Shown here: one piece after another, positions 9,065 through 17,615 of the stretch
Layout: each line of letters starts with the position of its first letter
Position numbering within the stretch: position 1 is the first letter of the stretch
Assembly (NCBI GenBank): GCA_001804705.1
Contig: MHAY01000043.1
Coordinates: 1 to 64,000 of the forward strand
Length of the DNA stretch: 64,000 nucleotides
Reading direction: 5' to 3'
From: Ignavibacteria bacterium RIFOXYC2_FULL_35_21
GTDB lineage: Bacteria > Bacteroidota > Ignavibacteria > Kapaibacteriales > UBA2268
Notes under the pieces: generated by a model
Databases searched by the model: none
The model's input: only the letters and a program-made list of their open reading frames with translations
What the model was told of the DNA's origin: nothing
Position numbers and translations under genes: made by a program

Positions 9065-10486
9065 ATGTATAAACTTGAAACTATTATATCACTTGCCAAG
9101 AGACGTGGATTTATATTTCAATCTTCAGAGATATACGGCGGTTTAAATGGCTGTTGGGACTTCGGACCTCTTGGAGTTGAATTGCTTCGTAACTTGAAAG
9201 AAGAATGGTGGCGGGCAATGACCTACAGAGATGATATTGAAGGTGTGGATGCTTCAATTTTAATGCACCCCCGAACCTGGGAGGCAAGTGGGCATGTGAG
9301 CCAATTCAGCGACCCAATGATTGACAATAAAACCAGCAAAGCAAGATACAGGGCAGACAACTTAATTGAAGAATATATTGAAAGATTAAGGAAGAAGAAT
9401 AGAACTATACAAGCAGACGAACTTGAAAATAAATTGAATGATGTCGTTGAGTTGTCGGATTATTTTAACCTGATAATGGAGTATGAAATACCCGACCCCG
9501 TCTCAGGAACAAAGGACTGGACTGAGGTGAGAAATTTCAACCTGATGTTTAAAACCTTTGTTGGTTCTGTTGAAGATAATGGAAGTGTTGTATATTTGAG
9601 GCCTGAATCTGCACAAGGTATATTTGTAAATTTTAAAAATGTTCTCGATACTTCAAGGCAAAAACTTCCATTCGGTATAGCACAAATCGGAAAAGCTTTC
9701 AGAAATGAGATTAACACTAAGAATTTCCTTTACAGGACACGTGAATTTGAGCAAATGGAGATGCAATATTTCGTGAAGCCCGGAACCGAAAAAGAGTGGT
9801 ATGAGTACTGGAAGGAACAAAGATGGAATTGGTATCAGGATATGGGATTGAATCCCGAAAAAATGAAATTCAAGGTTCATGAAAAGCTGGCACATTATGC
9901 TAAAATGGCAGTAGATATTGAATACATGTTTCCTTTTGGCTGGGGAGAGATTGAAGGTATTCATTCAAGGACCGATTTTGATTTGAGAAATCACCAGGAA
10001 TTTTCAGGTAAGAAACTTGAATATGTTGATACTGTTAATAATGAAAGATTTATTCCCTTCGTTGTGGAAACATCAGGAGGCGTAACACGTTCTCTTATGG
10101 CTTTTTTGTGTGATGCATACAATGAAGAGGATGCACCTACAGAAAGCGGTGCAATGGAAAAAAGAACTGTTCTTAAATTTCATAAAAGGCTTGCACCCTT
10201 GACTGTGGCTGTTTTCCCATTAGTAAATAAGAACGGTATGCCTGAACTTGCCGAAAAAATATACAAAGATTTGCATAAAAAATTCAAAGCTCAATATGAC
10301 ACATCCGGTGCAATCGGAAGGCGGTATCGCCGTCAGGACGAAATTGGTACTCCTTTTTGTGTTACAATTGATGGGCAATCTATAGAGGATGGCACTGTTA
10401 CAATCAGAGAAAGAGATTCTATGCTTCAGGATAGAATAGCAATTTCTAAAATAGGAAGTTATATAAATGAAAGAATGGGACAATGA
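9065..10486 (+). CDS. glyS: Glycyl-tRNA synthetase, single-chain class II
   Basis: This enzyme charges tRNA-Gly. The protein is the alpha2 type, related to eukaryotic and Gram-positive GlyRS. It shows FIFQSSEIYGGLNGCWDFGP at the N-terminus, motif 2 around FRNEI and FLYRTREFEQMEMQYF, RPESAQGIFVNF, SGGVTRSL, and a C-terminal anticodon-binding domain ending TVTIRERDSMLQ. A TTG at 9050 would extend it by five residues, but ATG 9065 with GGAG four bases upstream is the better start, giving 473 residues. Its TGA stop (10484-10486) lies inside a 7-bp repeat array that also provides the start of the ankyrin gene. Confidence 0.95.
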   Translation: MYKLETIISLAKRRGFIFQSSEIYGGLNGCWDFGPLGVELLRNLKEEWWRAMTYRDDIEGVDASILMHPRTWEASGHVSQFSDPMIDNKTSKARYRADNLIEEYIERLRKKNRTIQADELENKLNDVVELSDYFNLIMEYEIPDPVSGTKDWTEVRNFNLMFKTFVGSVEDNGSVVYLRPESAQGIFVNFKNVLDTSRQKLPFGIAQIGKAFRNEINTKNFLYRTREFEQMEMQYFVKPGTEKEWYEYWKEQRWNWYQDMGLNPEKMKFKVHEKLAHYAKMAVDIEYMFPFGWGEIEGIHSRTDFDLRNHQEFSGKKLEYVDTVNNERFIPFVVETSGGVTRSLMAFLCDAYNEEDAPTESGAMEKRTVLKFHKRLAPLTVAVFPLVNKNGMPELAEKIYKDLHKKFKAQYDTSGAIGRRYRRQDEIGTPFCVTIDGQSIEDGTVTIRERDSMLQDRIAISKIGSYINERMGQ

Positions 10487-10517
10487 ATTACGAATTACGA
10501 TTTACGAATTACGAATT
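10483..10517. repeat. 7-bp-period array joining glyS and the ankyrin gene
   Basis: Five heptamers (ATGAATT, ACGAATT, ACGATTT, ACGAATT, ACGAATT) run without a break. They contain the glyS stop codon and the ATG of the next gene, and are translated as NYELRFTNYEL. The same ACGAATT and ATGAATT units build the minisatellite at 17616-17993. Confidence 0.8.
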
Positions 10518-11271
10518 AATAAAAAATAATCCGAGAAAACTGATTTCGATATTATTTCTATTATTTTCATTATTAATATTTATGTCTTGCAGCGATGCAA
10601 ATAAGAAGCTGTTCGATGCTATTGAAGAGAATGACATCGAGACAGTAAAGACATTAATTTCTAAAGGAATGGACATGAATATTGTTAATGATGATGGTAA
10701 ACCGGCTATTATTCTTGCTGTTGAGCTTAAAAGGAGAAGAATAGCTGAAATTATGTTGAAAACAGAAATTGATTGTAAAGTCAAAGACACAAAGGGGACA
10801 TCATTATTAATGTGGGTTTGTAAAAATATTGAACTTGATTTATATGCTTTTGTTATAAATAAGGGAGTGCTGATTAATGATGCCAACGAAGATGGGATGA
10901 CCCCTTTTATGTTTGCAGCACAGTCAGGATATATTGATGCTGTTATGGCTCTCATTAAAGGAGGTGCGTATGTTAATGCTCAAAATAAGGACGGGAATAC
11001 TGCTTTGATGTTAGCTCTAAAAAATCAGATGGAATCTAATATAAGAGTACTTCGCGACAACAAATCCCTTCTTGATATAAAAAATAATCAAGGTGAAACT
11101 CCTTTAATTATTGCCTCAGAGCAAGGTTTAGATGAATCGGTTTCTTTATTGCTTGAATATAATGCAGATAAATCCTTAAAAGATAATAAAGGCAGGACTG
11201 CACTTTCGATAGCGCAAGAAAAAGGATATAAAAAAATTATTGAATTATTGACACATGAAAATCCAAAATAA
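10483..11271 (+). CDS. Ankyrin-repeat lipoprotein
   Basis: This 262-residue protein has a hydrophobic segment followed by a lipobox (FMSC, cysteine near residue 36), so it is probably a lipoprotein. The mature part consists of about six ankyrin repeats, for example LFDAIEENDIETVKTLISKG, DGMTPFMFAAQSGYIDAVMA and GRTALSIAQEKGYKKIIELL. Ankyrin domains bind other proteins; the partner is unknown. The first 12 residues (MNYELRFTNYEL) are translated repeat DNA. The ATG overlaps the glyS stop by four bases, and no other ATG lies before the signal segment, so the repeat appears to supply the working start codon unless a non-ATG codon is used. Confidence 0.8.
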   Translation: MNYELRFTNYELIKNNPRKLISILFLLFSLLIFMSCSDANKKLFDAIEENDIETVKTLISKGMDMNIVNDDGKPAIILAVELKRRRIAEIMLKTEIDCKVKDTKGTSLLMWVCKNIELDLYAFVINKGVLINDANEDGMTPFMFAAQSGYIDAVMALIKGGAYVNAQNKDGNTALMLALKNQMESNIRVLRDNKSLLDIKNNQGETPLIIASEQGLDESVSLLLEYNADKSLKDNKGRTALSIAQEKGYKKIIELLTHENPK

Positions 11272-11351
11272 GCTTCTATATAAAACGTAATGATTTATGT
11301 AGTAATTATTTTGTATGAATTTATTTTTCAGAAGAATATAGATTTTAAAAC

Positions 11352-13001
11352 ATGACAAGAAAATTTTATGTCTCATATATATTAGTTCTGGGTTTATTAG
11401 TCCTGCTCCTTACTTCATCAACTGATGATTTTTACTCTAAAGTTAATAAATCATTTGAAATATTTGGTGCAGTTTTCAAGCAAATATCATCAAATTATGT
11501 TGATGATATTGACCCGCAGGACCTTATGGATGACGGTATTGAAGGGATGCTGAAAAACCTTGACCCTTATACAGTTTTCATAAATGAAAACGATGGCGAA
11601 AGTATTGATATTATGACTGACGGTTCTTATGTCGGTGTGGGAATTACAGTTGGAACGCGTGACAGCATGTTGACTATAGTAGAAGTTCAGGACGATTATT
11701 CTGCACGTAAAAAAGGAGTTAGAATTGGGGATAGAATTCTGAGTGTGGATACAGCAAATGTGCTGTATTCCGAATCAGACGAATTAAGGAAATATACAAA
11801 AGGTAAGATAGGTACTGTTCTCGATATGTGGCTCCTGAGAGATGGAATAAGAGATACGATTAAAGTTAAATTAATAAGAGATGAGATAAGAATTAAAAAT
11901 GTATCCTATTCAGGGATGATTAATGATTCGGTTGGATATATAAAACTTGAAAGATTCACTCGAAATTCCAAAGATGAAGTTGTCAAGGCTTTTCAGGAAT
12001 TGAAAAACCAACATAAGCTCCAAGGATTAATATTTGACCTTAGAGATAATCCGGGCGGATTGCTCGAGTCGGCAGTATCAATAACCGAATTATTTGTACC
12101 TCAAGGCAGTAAAATTGTATCCATTAAAGGGAGAAATAAAAAGGAAGAAAGAGTATTTTATTCTGATTCAAATCCACTCGATACGGCAATTCCAATGGCA
12201 GTTTTAATAAACTCGATGAGTGCCAGTGCAAGTGAAATTGTTGCCGGTGCTTTACAGGATTTGGACAGAGCTATTGTTGTCGGTGAGAGGTCTTTTGGAA
12301 AAGGATTGGTGCAAACAGTATATAATTTACCATACAACACGGCTGTAAAAGTAACTACTTCTAAGTATTATACCCCCTCCGGAAGATGCATCCAAAGGTT
12401 TGAGTTCCATAATAAATACAAATCTAACATTGAACACTCCGATACATTGTTCTATACAAAGAACAAAAGACAAGTTGTAGAATCAGACGGCATTGAACCT
12501 GATACTGTTATTCCTTTCGACAAATTCTCAGGCTTTACAAAGTCCATGATGAGAAAAGATTTGTTTTTCAAGTTTGCAAATGTTTTCACTTCAAAACTCA
12601 AAACTCTTTCACTTGATTTTAGTGTGGATAAAAAAATATGTGAGGAATTTACTTCATATATTAAATCAAAAAATTTGGAAACCGAATATCCATTAAATAA
12701 ACAGCTTCAGGAGTTTGAAAAAATTGTTCGGGAAGAAAAGCTAAACAGGAAAGTAATAAAAAAACTAGAGGAACTTAAAATTAATTTAAAAAAGGAAAAT
12801 TACGACCCAGTAATTAGTCATTCGGAGGAGATTTCTAAGATTCTTGAAAAAGAAATAAAGAAAAGAATTTTGTCACAGAATGACATGATAAAATTAAATC
12901 TTAAAAATGATGATGATATAAAGACGGCTGCAGATATTATTAGCAATAAAAGATACGAAAGTATTTTAGCGATTAATAATAATAAAAGTAAGAGTTATTG
13001 A
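11352..13001 (+). CDS. S41 family C-terminal processing peptidase
   Basis: This is a periplasmic serine protease of the Ctp/S41 family, 549 residues long. An uncleaved or cleaved signal segment lies at residues 6-22. The N-terminal helical region (FEIFGAVFKQISSNYVDDID) precedes a PDZ domain at about 95-170 (VGVGITVG...GVRIGDRILSVD). The protease core has the Ser nucleophile in NSMSASASEIVAGAL and the general-base Lys in GERSFGKGLVQ. Such enzymes trim C-termini of envelope proteins or act in photosystem or sporulation processing in other groups; the substrate here is unknown. The long charged C-terminal extension after about residue 400 is typical for Bacteroidota homologues. It stands as a single gene, 80 bp after the ankyrin gene. 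Confidence 0.92.
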   Translation: MTRKFYVSYILVLGLLVLLLTSSTDDFYSKVNKSFEIFGAVFKQISSNYVDDIDPQDLMDDGIEGMLKNLDPYTVFINENDGESIDIMTDGSYVGVGITVGTRDSMLTIVEVQDDYSARKKGVRIGDRILSVDTANVLYSESDELRKYTKGKIGTVLDMWLLRDGIRDTIKVKLIRDEIRIKNVSYSGMINDSVGYIKLERFTRNSKDEVVKAFQELKNQHKLQGLIFDLRDNPGGLLESAVSITELFVPQGSKIVSIKGRNKKEERVFYSDSNPLDTAIPMAVLINSMSASASEIVAGALQDLDRAIVVGERSFGKGLVQTVYNLPYNTAVKVTTSKYYTPSGRCIQRFEFHNKYKSNIEHSDTLFYTKNKRQVVESDGIEPDTVIPFDKFSGFTKSMMRKDLFFKFANVFTSKLKTLSLDFSVDKKICEEFTSYIKSKNLETEYPLNKQLQEFEKIVREEKLNRKVIKKLEELKINLKKENYDPVISHSEEISKILEKEIKKRILSQNDMIKLNLKNDDDIKTAADIISNKRYESILAINNNKSKSY

Positions 13002-13177
13002 AGCTAAAAATTATTAAATTAAATTTTGAATAAATATTTGGGATTAATTAGTACAATCACAGTTTTATATGTGATTAAATAAATTAGAAAAATAAATACA
13101 ATACAGTTTTTTTTGAAACGTCAAAAGTCTATTTGTAATAGGTAAGTTAATGAAATTAAAATCAGGCATGGTGCTGC

Positions 13178-14038
13178 ATGAGAATTACTAAACAATATAC
13201 CAACCGCGAATCGCAATCACTTGACAAATATTTACAGGAAATCGGAAGAGTCGAACTGCTCAATCCCGATGATGAAATAACTCTTGCTCAAACTATTAAG
13301 AAGGGCGGAAATCCCGGTACAAGAGCTCTCGAAAGACTTGTCAAGGCTAATTTGCGATTTGTTGTTTCTGTTGCCAAACAATACCAAAATCAGGGATTGT
13401 CCCTCGGTGACCTTATAAATGAAGGTAATCTGGGATTGATTAAAGCTGCAAAGCGTTTTGATGAAACAAGAGGCTTTAAGTTTATATCTTATGCAGTGTG
13501 GTGGATTAGGCAGTCAATTCTCCAGGCACTCGCCGAGCAGTCAAGAATAGTCAGGCTACCTCTGAACAGGGTAGGAGCCTTGAACAAAATCGGTAAGAAA
13601 TTCAGCGAACTCGAGCAAAAATATGAGCGTGAGCCTACTGCCGCTGAACTTGCTGAACAGTTGGAAATGAGCGTGCCTGAAATTGCCGAAACAATTAAAA
13701 TTTCCGGTAGGCATTTATCCGTGGATGCTCCTTTCGTTCAAGGTGAGGACAATAGACTACTTGATATTTTGCCAAATGAAGCGCAACCTCCACCGGATTC
13801 AGAACTAATTAGAGAATCACTAAGAGTCGAAGTGCAGCAGGTACTTACTACTCTTTCAATTCGGGAAGCTGAAGTAATTAAATTGTACTTCGGCTTGGAT
13901 GGCCATTGCTTGACACTCGAAGAAATCGGAGAAAAATTCAATTTAACACGAGAAAGAGTAAGACAAATTAAGGAGAAAGCTATACGAAGATTGAGACACG
14001 CTTCACGCTCGAAAGCACTACGTGCTTATTTGGGCTAA
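13178..14038 (+). CDS. rpoD: Primary sigma factor, short Bacteroidota type
   Basis: This 286-residue sigma-70 lacks region 1.1 and the long non-conserved region, as is usual for the primary sigma of Bacteroidota and Chlorobiota. Region 1.2 is [15 protein letters not shown]. Region 2 includes [30 protein letters not shown] and the -10 binding [10 protein letters not shown]. Region 3 is [14 protein letters not shown], and region 4.2 is [20 protein letters not shown]. It directs housekeeping transcription; in this phylum promoters follow TTG-N19-TAnnTTTG rather than the E. coli consensus. The TAA stop is at the edge of a 7-bp repeat array, and lipA follows after 32 bp on the same strand. Confidence 0.96.
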   Translation: MRITKQYTNRESQSLDKYLQEIGRVELLNPDDEITLAQTIKKGGNPGTRALERLVKANLRFVVSVAKQYQNQGLSLGDLINEGNLGLIKAAKRFDETRGFKFISYAVWWIRQSILQALAEQSRIVRLPLNRVGALNKIGKKFSELEQKYEREPTAAELAEQLEMSVPEIAETIKISGRHLSVDAPFVQGEDNRLLDILPNEAQPPPDSELIRESLRVEVQQVLTTLSIREAEVIKLYFGLDGHCLTLEEIGEKFNLTRERVRQIKEKAIRRLRHASRSKALRAYLG

Positions 14039-14064
14039 AAATTGAAAATTGATAATGGATAATT
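14037..14064. repeat. 7-bp-period array between rpoD and lipA
   Basis: Four heptamers in phase (AAAATTG, AAAATTG, ATAATGG, ATAATTA) fill nearly all of the 32-bp gap and overlap the rpoD stop codon by two bases. Confidence 0.7.
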
Positions 14065-14070
14065 ATTTAA

Positions 14071-14994
14071 ATGTTTAAAGAAAATATAGATACCCATCAG
14101 GGTAATGAAAATATAATCACCCTTAATCCCCCTTTAGTAAAGAGGGAAAATGTTATTAGAACACAAAGGCCTGAGTGGCTTAAAGTCAAAGCTCCTGTGG
14201 GTGAGACTTACTCAAACCTTAAATCAATGATTCGTTCCAAGTCGCTACACACAGTTTGCGAAGAAGCAAGATGTCCCAATATGGGAGAATGCTGGGGAGC
14301 CGGAACTGCCACTTTTATGATTCTCGGTGATATTTGTATCCGAAATTGCAGATTCTGTGCAGTTACAACCGGAAAGCCAAAACCACCTGATGTTAACGAA
14401 CCTGCTAATGTAGCCGAAGCTGTTAAAAGTATGGGTGTCCGTCATGCTGTAATAACTTCTGTTAACAGGGATGAACTTCCCGACCAAGGTTCTGAACATT
14501 GGGCAAAAACAATTTTAGAAGTAAGAAGATTAAATCCAAAAGTCAGTATTGAAGTGCTTATTCCTGATTTTTTGGGTGATATGGATTGCCTGAAAAGAGT
14601 GGTTGATGCAAAACCAAATATCCTGAATCATAATATTGAGACAGTACCCCGATTATATGCCACAATAAGGCCCAAAGCCATTTACCAGCGTTCATTGACC
14701 GTTCTGAACGAATCCAAGAAAATGGGAATGAGAACTAAATCGGGCTTGATGGTTGGTATAGGTGAAAAAACCGAAGAAGTCTTTGAAGTAATGAAAGATT
14801 TGAAAGCTAATAATGTTGATATTGTAACAATAGGGCAATATCTTCAGCCTACTCCGAAACACGCACCTGTTGACAGGTTTGTCCATCCCGATGAGTTTGC
14901 CGAATACAAACGGATTGGCATCGAGATGGGATTCAAGCATGTTGAGTCGGGCCCACTTGTACGCAGTTCATATCATGCAGAACGACATGCTTGA
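14071..14994 (+). CDS. lipA: Lipoyl synthase
   Basis: This radical SAM enzyme inserts two sulfur atoms into octanoyl groups on lipoyl-dependent enzymes. It has 307 residues. The auxiliary cluster motif is CEEARCPNMGECW, followed by the radical SAM motif CIRNCRFC. Conserved HNIETVPRLY and VGIGEKTEEV are present, and the C-terminal RSSYHAE supplies the serine ligand of the auxiliary cluster. The first 27 residues before RPEWLKVKAP are unusual: residues about 16-27 (LNPPLVKRE) are encoded by a CCCCCTTT palindromic repeat at 14119-14150, and similar peptides occur in pgeF and other genes here. The catalytic core is untouched. lipB is not in the window. Confidence 0.96.
   Translation: MFKENIDTHQGNENIITLNPPLVKRENVIRTQRPEWLKVKAPVGETYSNLKSMIRSKSLHTVCEEARCPNMGECWGAGTATFMILGDICIRNCRFCAVTTGKPKPPDVNEPANVAEAVKSMGVRHAVITSVNRDELPDQGSEHWAKTILEVRRLNPKVSIEVLIPDFLGDMDCLKRVVDAKPNILNHNIETVPRLYATIRPKAIYQRSLTVLNESKKMGMRTKSGLMVGIGEKTEEVFEVMKDLKANNVDIVTIGQYLQPTPKHAPVDRFVHPDEFAEYKRIGIEMGFKHVESGPLVRSSYHAERHA
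14119..14150. repeat. CCCCCTTT palindromic element inside lipA
   Basis: The sequence AATCCCCCTTTAGTAAAG followed by AGGGAAAA forms an imperfect palindrome. It is read in frame as LNPPLVKRE near the LipA N-terminus, upstream of the conserved domain. Confidence 0.7.
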
Positions 14995-15081
14995 TTGATT
15001 AAAGGAATAATAAAGTTGAATTTATCACTGCAATATATTATTATTTTATTCCGTTAATACTATTTTAAGAATGAGATTTGA

Positions 15082-15297
15082 ATGGATAGAGTTTTTAACT
15101 TAATAATCGAGCAAGATGAAGAAGGGTATTACGTTGGTAGTGTTCCCGAATTAAAGGGTTGCCACACTCAAGCGAAATCACTTGATGAACTGCATATAAG
15201 AATTAAAGAAGTTATAGAACTTTGCCTGGAAGTAGAAAATATTCAATCTAAACCTTTGAACTTTGTCGGTATCCAAAGAGTTACATTACCTGCATGA
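15082..15297 (+). CDS. hicB: HicB-family antitoxin
   Basis: This 71-residue HicB protein has the partial RNase-H-like fold: FNLIIEQDEEGYYVGSVPEL, GCHTQAKSLDELHIRIKEVI. It is of the short type without an added DNA-binding domain. HicB neutralises the HicA mRNA interferase and usually represses its own operon. The gene overlaps hicA by four bases (ATGA). The order antitoxin-then-toxin is less common than toxin-first for this family, but the broken locus at 35.1-35.5 kb has the same order. Confidence 0.9.
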   Translation: MDRVFNLIIEQDEEGYYVGSVPELKGCHTQAKSLDELHIRIKEVIELCLEVENIQSKPLNFVGIQRVTLPA

Positions 15298-15518
15298 GCA
15301 AAGCTCCTGTCCTCAAAGGCAAATCATTAATTTCAATTCTGAATAAATTAGGATTTGAAATTATAAGAATTAAAGGCAGTCACCACTTCCTAAAACATCA
15401 AGATGGGAGATTTACATCGGTTCCCGTTCACCCCGGTGAAGAAATTGGTCCGGGTCTTTTGTTTAAAATTTTAAATGATTGTGAACTCACAATTGAAGAA
15501 TTAAAGAAATATATTTAA
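15294..15518 (+). CDS. hicA: HicA-family toxin (mRNA interferase)
   Basis: This 74-residue double-stranded-RNA-binding-like toxin has LKGKSLISILNKLGFEIIRI, then the catalytic histidine in KGSHHFLKH, then VPVHPGEEIGPGLLFKIL. The lengths and spacing match intact HicA proteins, which cut mRNA when released from HicB. It is translationally coupled to hicB. This pair looks complete, in contrast to the frameshifted HicA at 35269-35504. Confidence 0.9.
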   Translation: MSKAPVLKGKSLISILNKLGFEIIRIKGSHHFLKHQDGRFTSVPVHPGEEIGPGLLFKILNDCELTIEELKKYI

Positions 15519-15583
15519 CATTTTATTAAAAGTATTTAGTTTTTCATTACATCAATAAACAATTTTATTTGTCAATTCTTAAT

Positions 15584-16003
15584 ATGGTACAAATTAACAT
15601 TGAATATCTCGGCGATTTACACTGCAAACTGAAACATGGACCTTCAGGCCAGGAGTTCCTGACTGATGCACCTGTTGATAATCAAGGCAAAGGGGAGTAT
15701 TTCTCTCCTACTGACCTTGCTGCTACTGCTATGGGTTCATGTATCGCTACCATAATGGGTATTAAATCAAGGGAACATAACATTGATATTAAAGGAATGA
15801 AAATCACGGTCCTAAAAGAGATGATGAACCAGCCTTATCGCAGAATCAAAAAGCTGATGCTTGATGTTGTATTTCCATACGAATTAAATGAACATGATTT
15901 CACTATCATGAAAAATGTAATCAAGACTTGTCCAGTAACGAGAAGCCTTCATCCTGATATTGAGATTGAGGTGGAGTATAGGTTTGCGGAAATTAATAAA
16001 TAA
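15584..16003 (+). CDS. OsmC/Ohr family protein
   Basis: This is a thiol-dependent hydroperoxide reductase-like protein. Both family cysteines are present, in AMGSCIATIMG and KTCPVTRSLH, with the helix between them (SREHNIDIKGMKI). OsmC proteins reduce organic hydroperoxides in the cytoplasm, but many members have unknown physiological roles. A TTG at 15569 would give 144 residues; the ATG at 15584 (MVQINIEYLGDLHC) is the more usual start and gives 139. It follows hicBA by 65 bp on the same strand but is probably independent. Confidence 0.9.
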   Translation: MVQINIEYLGDLHCKLKHGPSGQEFLTDAPVDNQGKGEYFSPTDLAATAMGSCIATIMGIKSREHNIDIKGMKITVLKEMMNQPYRRIKKLMLDVVFPYELNEHDFTIMKNVIKTCPVTRSLHPDIEIEVEYRFAEINK

Positions 16004-16023
16004 TGGATGATTTAAATTCAATT

Positions 16024-16215
16024 TTAAATAAGCCCATTTTTTTTCAGTCTTTTTTTTAATTCATCCAGTGATATTGTTGGCTCATCTTTACGTTCTGCAA
16101 TAACAGCAAGGTCGTGCAAATCTTCAAGCATTTCTTCATAATGCTTTAAAGGTATTACAACAGCAGTTTTTTTCCCCTTTGGGGAAATTATATATTGTTG
16201 ATTTTCACTATACAT
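16024..16215 (-). CDS. Lone Phd/YefM-like antitoxin
   Basis: This 63-residue protein resembles Phd/YefM antitoxins: YIISPKGKKTAVVIPLKHYEEMLEDLHDLAVIAERKDEPTIS (in part) shows the beta-hairpin and helix that bind operator DNA, followed by a disordered toxin-binding tail. No toxin gene is visible on either side: the downstream neighbour is the OsmC gene in convergent orientation, and upstream is about 140 bp of AT-rich sequence. It may be an orphan left after toxin loss, or may act on a toxin encoded elsewhere. Confidence 0.78.
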   Translation of the reverse strand: MYSENQQYIISPKGKKTAVVIPLKHYEEMLEDLHDLAVIAERKDEPTISLDELKKRLKKNGLI

Positions 16216-16359
16216 GATTCCATCATAAATTATATTATTGTCAACGTAAAAAGTTTAATAGTATTTTAACATTTGTATTATTTTTAATTTTTTTACCTTC
16301 GTTAATTTATAAAAATTATATATATATTCACTTTATTTAAAGTATATTATAAATTCTCC

Positions 16360-17352
16360 CTATCTAACTTTCTTATTTTTCTTTATGCTATTATTTATTT
16401 TCTTATGCTTTATTGAATCAAGTGTAAAATTTGTTGTAATGTAATGCAAGCCTGGTTTTGTAATGTCATCGGGGAATTGTAAAGTTAATTTTTGTTCGAC
16501 TGTTGAAAAGAAATGAACAGGAATAAATCTTGTTGTGCTAATGTCCATAACACCAAAGCCATTGATAATATTTGTAACCTTGAATTGTTCTTTATCAGTG
16601 AAGACAGGGATGCTTCCTTGTGCGGTTTTGATAAATTCAAATCGTGAGCATTTATCTCCCAAAGTATCTACGATACCTTTTACGCGAAAGAGTGATGATT
16701 GTTTAAGCAAAGGTACAGGAAGCCCGTTTTCAGCTAATTCATCCAGCGATTCTATCATCCATGATTCATTTACAGCTTTTTGAGTTGCTTCGAATGGAAA
16801 TAATAAATATGGCTGGAATGCTCCCCCGGGCGACATTGCTCCATTTGTGCTGTCGTCCAAACGATATGAAAGGCGATTGCCGACAGAATCAATCTCAAAC
16901 CAGACTGTTCTATTCAACCAGGAGGAAACATTATTTTCAATGTTTCGTTTTTCACCCTGGCTTTCTACCGATGAAAATTCAACTAATGACTGATGAATGA
17001 AAAAGTGTTCCGATTTGTTAACCGAATCGCAAACGATTTTGATTTTTTCTTTTCTCGATTTTATAAGTGGAGTACCATAGTCAATTATGATGCTGTCAAT
17101 CGAAATAACATTGTATAAAAGAGTATCTCCCGGATTGAATTTCAATTTGAAAATAATTGTATCCTTTTTCTTAACATCTGATGAATCAATAGAGAAAGCT
17201 TGTGCTTTTAATATAATTGATGCTGTAATTAATACTATTAAAAACAACCCCCGAACCTCCTTTGATAAGGGGATAGGCCCCCCACTGAATCCCCCTTTAA
17301 AAAATGGGGAAAAATTTAGTATCTTTTTATTTATATAAAAGGCTATTTTCAA
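16360..17352 (-). CDS. Secreted protein of unknown function with repeat-derived N-terminus
   Basis: This roughly 330-residue exported protein has a signal-like segment (GLFLIVLITASIILKAQAFS). The mature part begins KFNPGDTLLYNVISIDSI and looks like a beta-rich domain with a conserved Gly-Asp-Thr start, similar in style to Bacteroidota proteins of the DUF6263 type (weak call). There is no ATG before the signal segment. The longest frame begins with TTG at 17352, and its residues about 14-36 (SPFFKGGFSGG...PLSKEVRG) are translated palindromic repeats at 17246-17313. A TTG at 17247, directly before the hydrophobic run, is an alternative start. Either the original start was lost to the repeat, or the repeat peptide precedes the signal peptide. 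It is a single gene. Confidence 0.68.
   Translation of the reverse strand: MKIAFYINKKILNFSPFFKGGFSGGPIPLSKEVRGLFLIVLITASIILKAQAFSIDSSDVKKKDTIIFKLKFNPGDTLLYNVISIDSIIIDYGTPLIKSRKEKIKIVCDSVNKSEHFFIHQSLVEFSSVESQGEKRNIENNVSSWLNRTVWFEIDSVGNRLSYRLDDSTNGAMSPGGAFQPYLLFPFEATQKAVNESWMIESLDELAENGLPVPLLKQSSLFRVKGIVDTLGDKCSRFEFIKTAQGSIPVFTDKEQFKVTNIINGFGVMDISTTRFIPVHFFSTVEQKLTLQFPDDITKPGLHYITTNFTLDSIKHKKINNSIKKNKKVR
17246..17313. repeat. Two CCCCCTTT palindromic elements in a signal-peptide region
   Basis: Two adjacent copies (CCCCGAACCTCCTTTGATAA with GGGG, then GAATCCCCCTTTAAAAAATG with GGGA) lie at the 5' end of the minus-strand secreted-protein gene. They are read as the peptide SPFFKGG...PLSKEVRG. 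Confidence 0.75.
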
Positions 17353-17536
17353 CTTTAAAAATACCTGAAATATTGACTAAAAATAACTGTTTACGAAAAT
17401 AAGAATAAGAGCATTACAATTCAAATTATTTCTAATATAGGTTATATCATAATTCGATAAACTCAGTGTGACAGTTTTCTAAGATAGTAAAGTTATGAAA
17501 TATTTTGTAATTTTGTAGATGAAAATTAATCGCAGA

Positions 17537-17608
17537 GGCGCATTCGTCTAGCGGTTAGGACGTAGCCCTCTCAAGGCTAAAACAGGGGTTCGATTCCCCT
17601 ATGCGCTA
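17537..17608 (+). tRNA. tRNA-Glu, anticodon CTC
   Basis: A complete cloverleaf can be folded. The acceptor stem is GGCGCAT / ATGCGCT with one G-T pair. The D-arm GTC/GAC encloses TAGCGGTTAG. The anticodon stem TAGCC / GGCTA carries the 7-base loop CTCTCAA with anticodon CTC, and the T-arm AGGGG / CCCCT has loop TTCGATT. The discriminator base is A, and CCA is not encoded. The pattern TTCGTCTAGCGGTTAGGAC is typical of Glu tRNAs. It reads GAG codons; a TTC tRNA for GAA must lie elsewhere. A minisatellite starts 7 bp after the gene. Confidence 0.95.
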
Positions 17609-17615
17609 CATAATT

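Noticed and set aside
13100..13135. Promoter of rpoD around TTTTGAAACGTCAAAAGTCT
   Set aside because: A partial match to TAnnTTTG was seen, but the spacing to any TTG element is wrong, so no promoter call is made.
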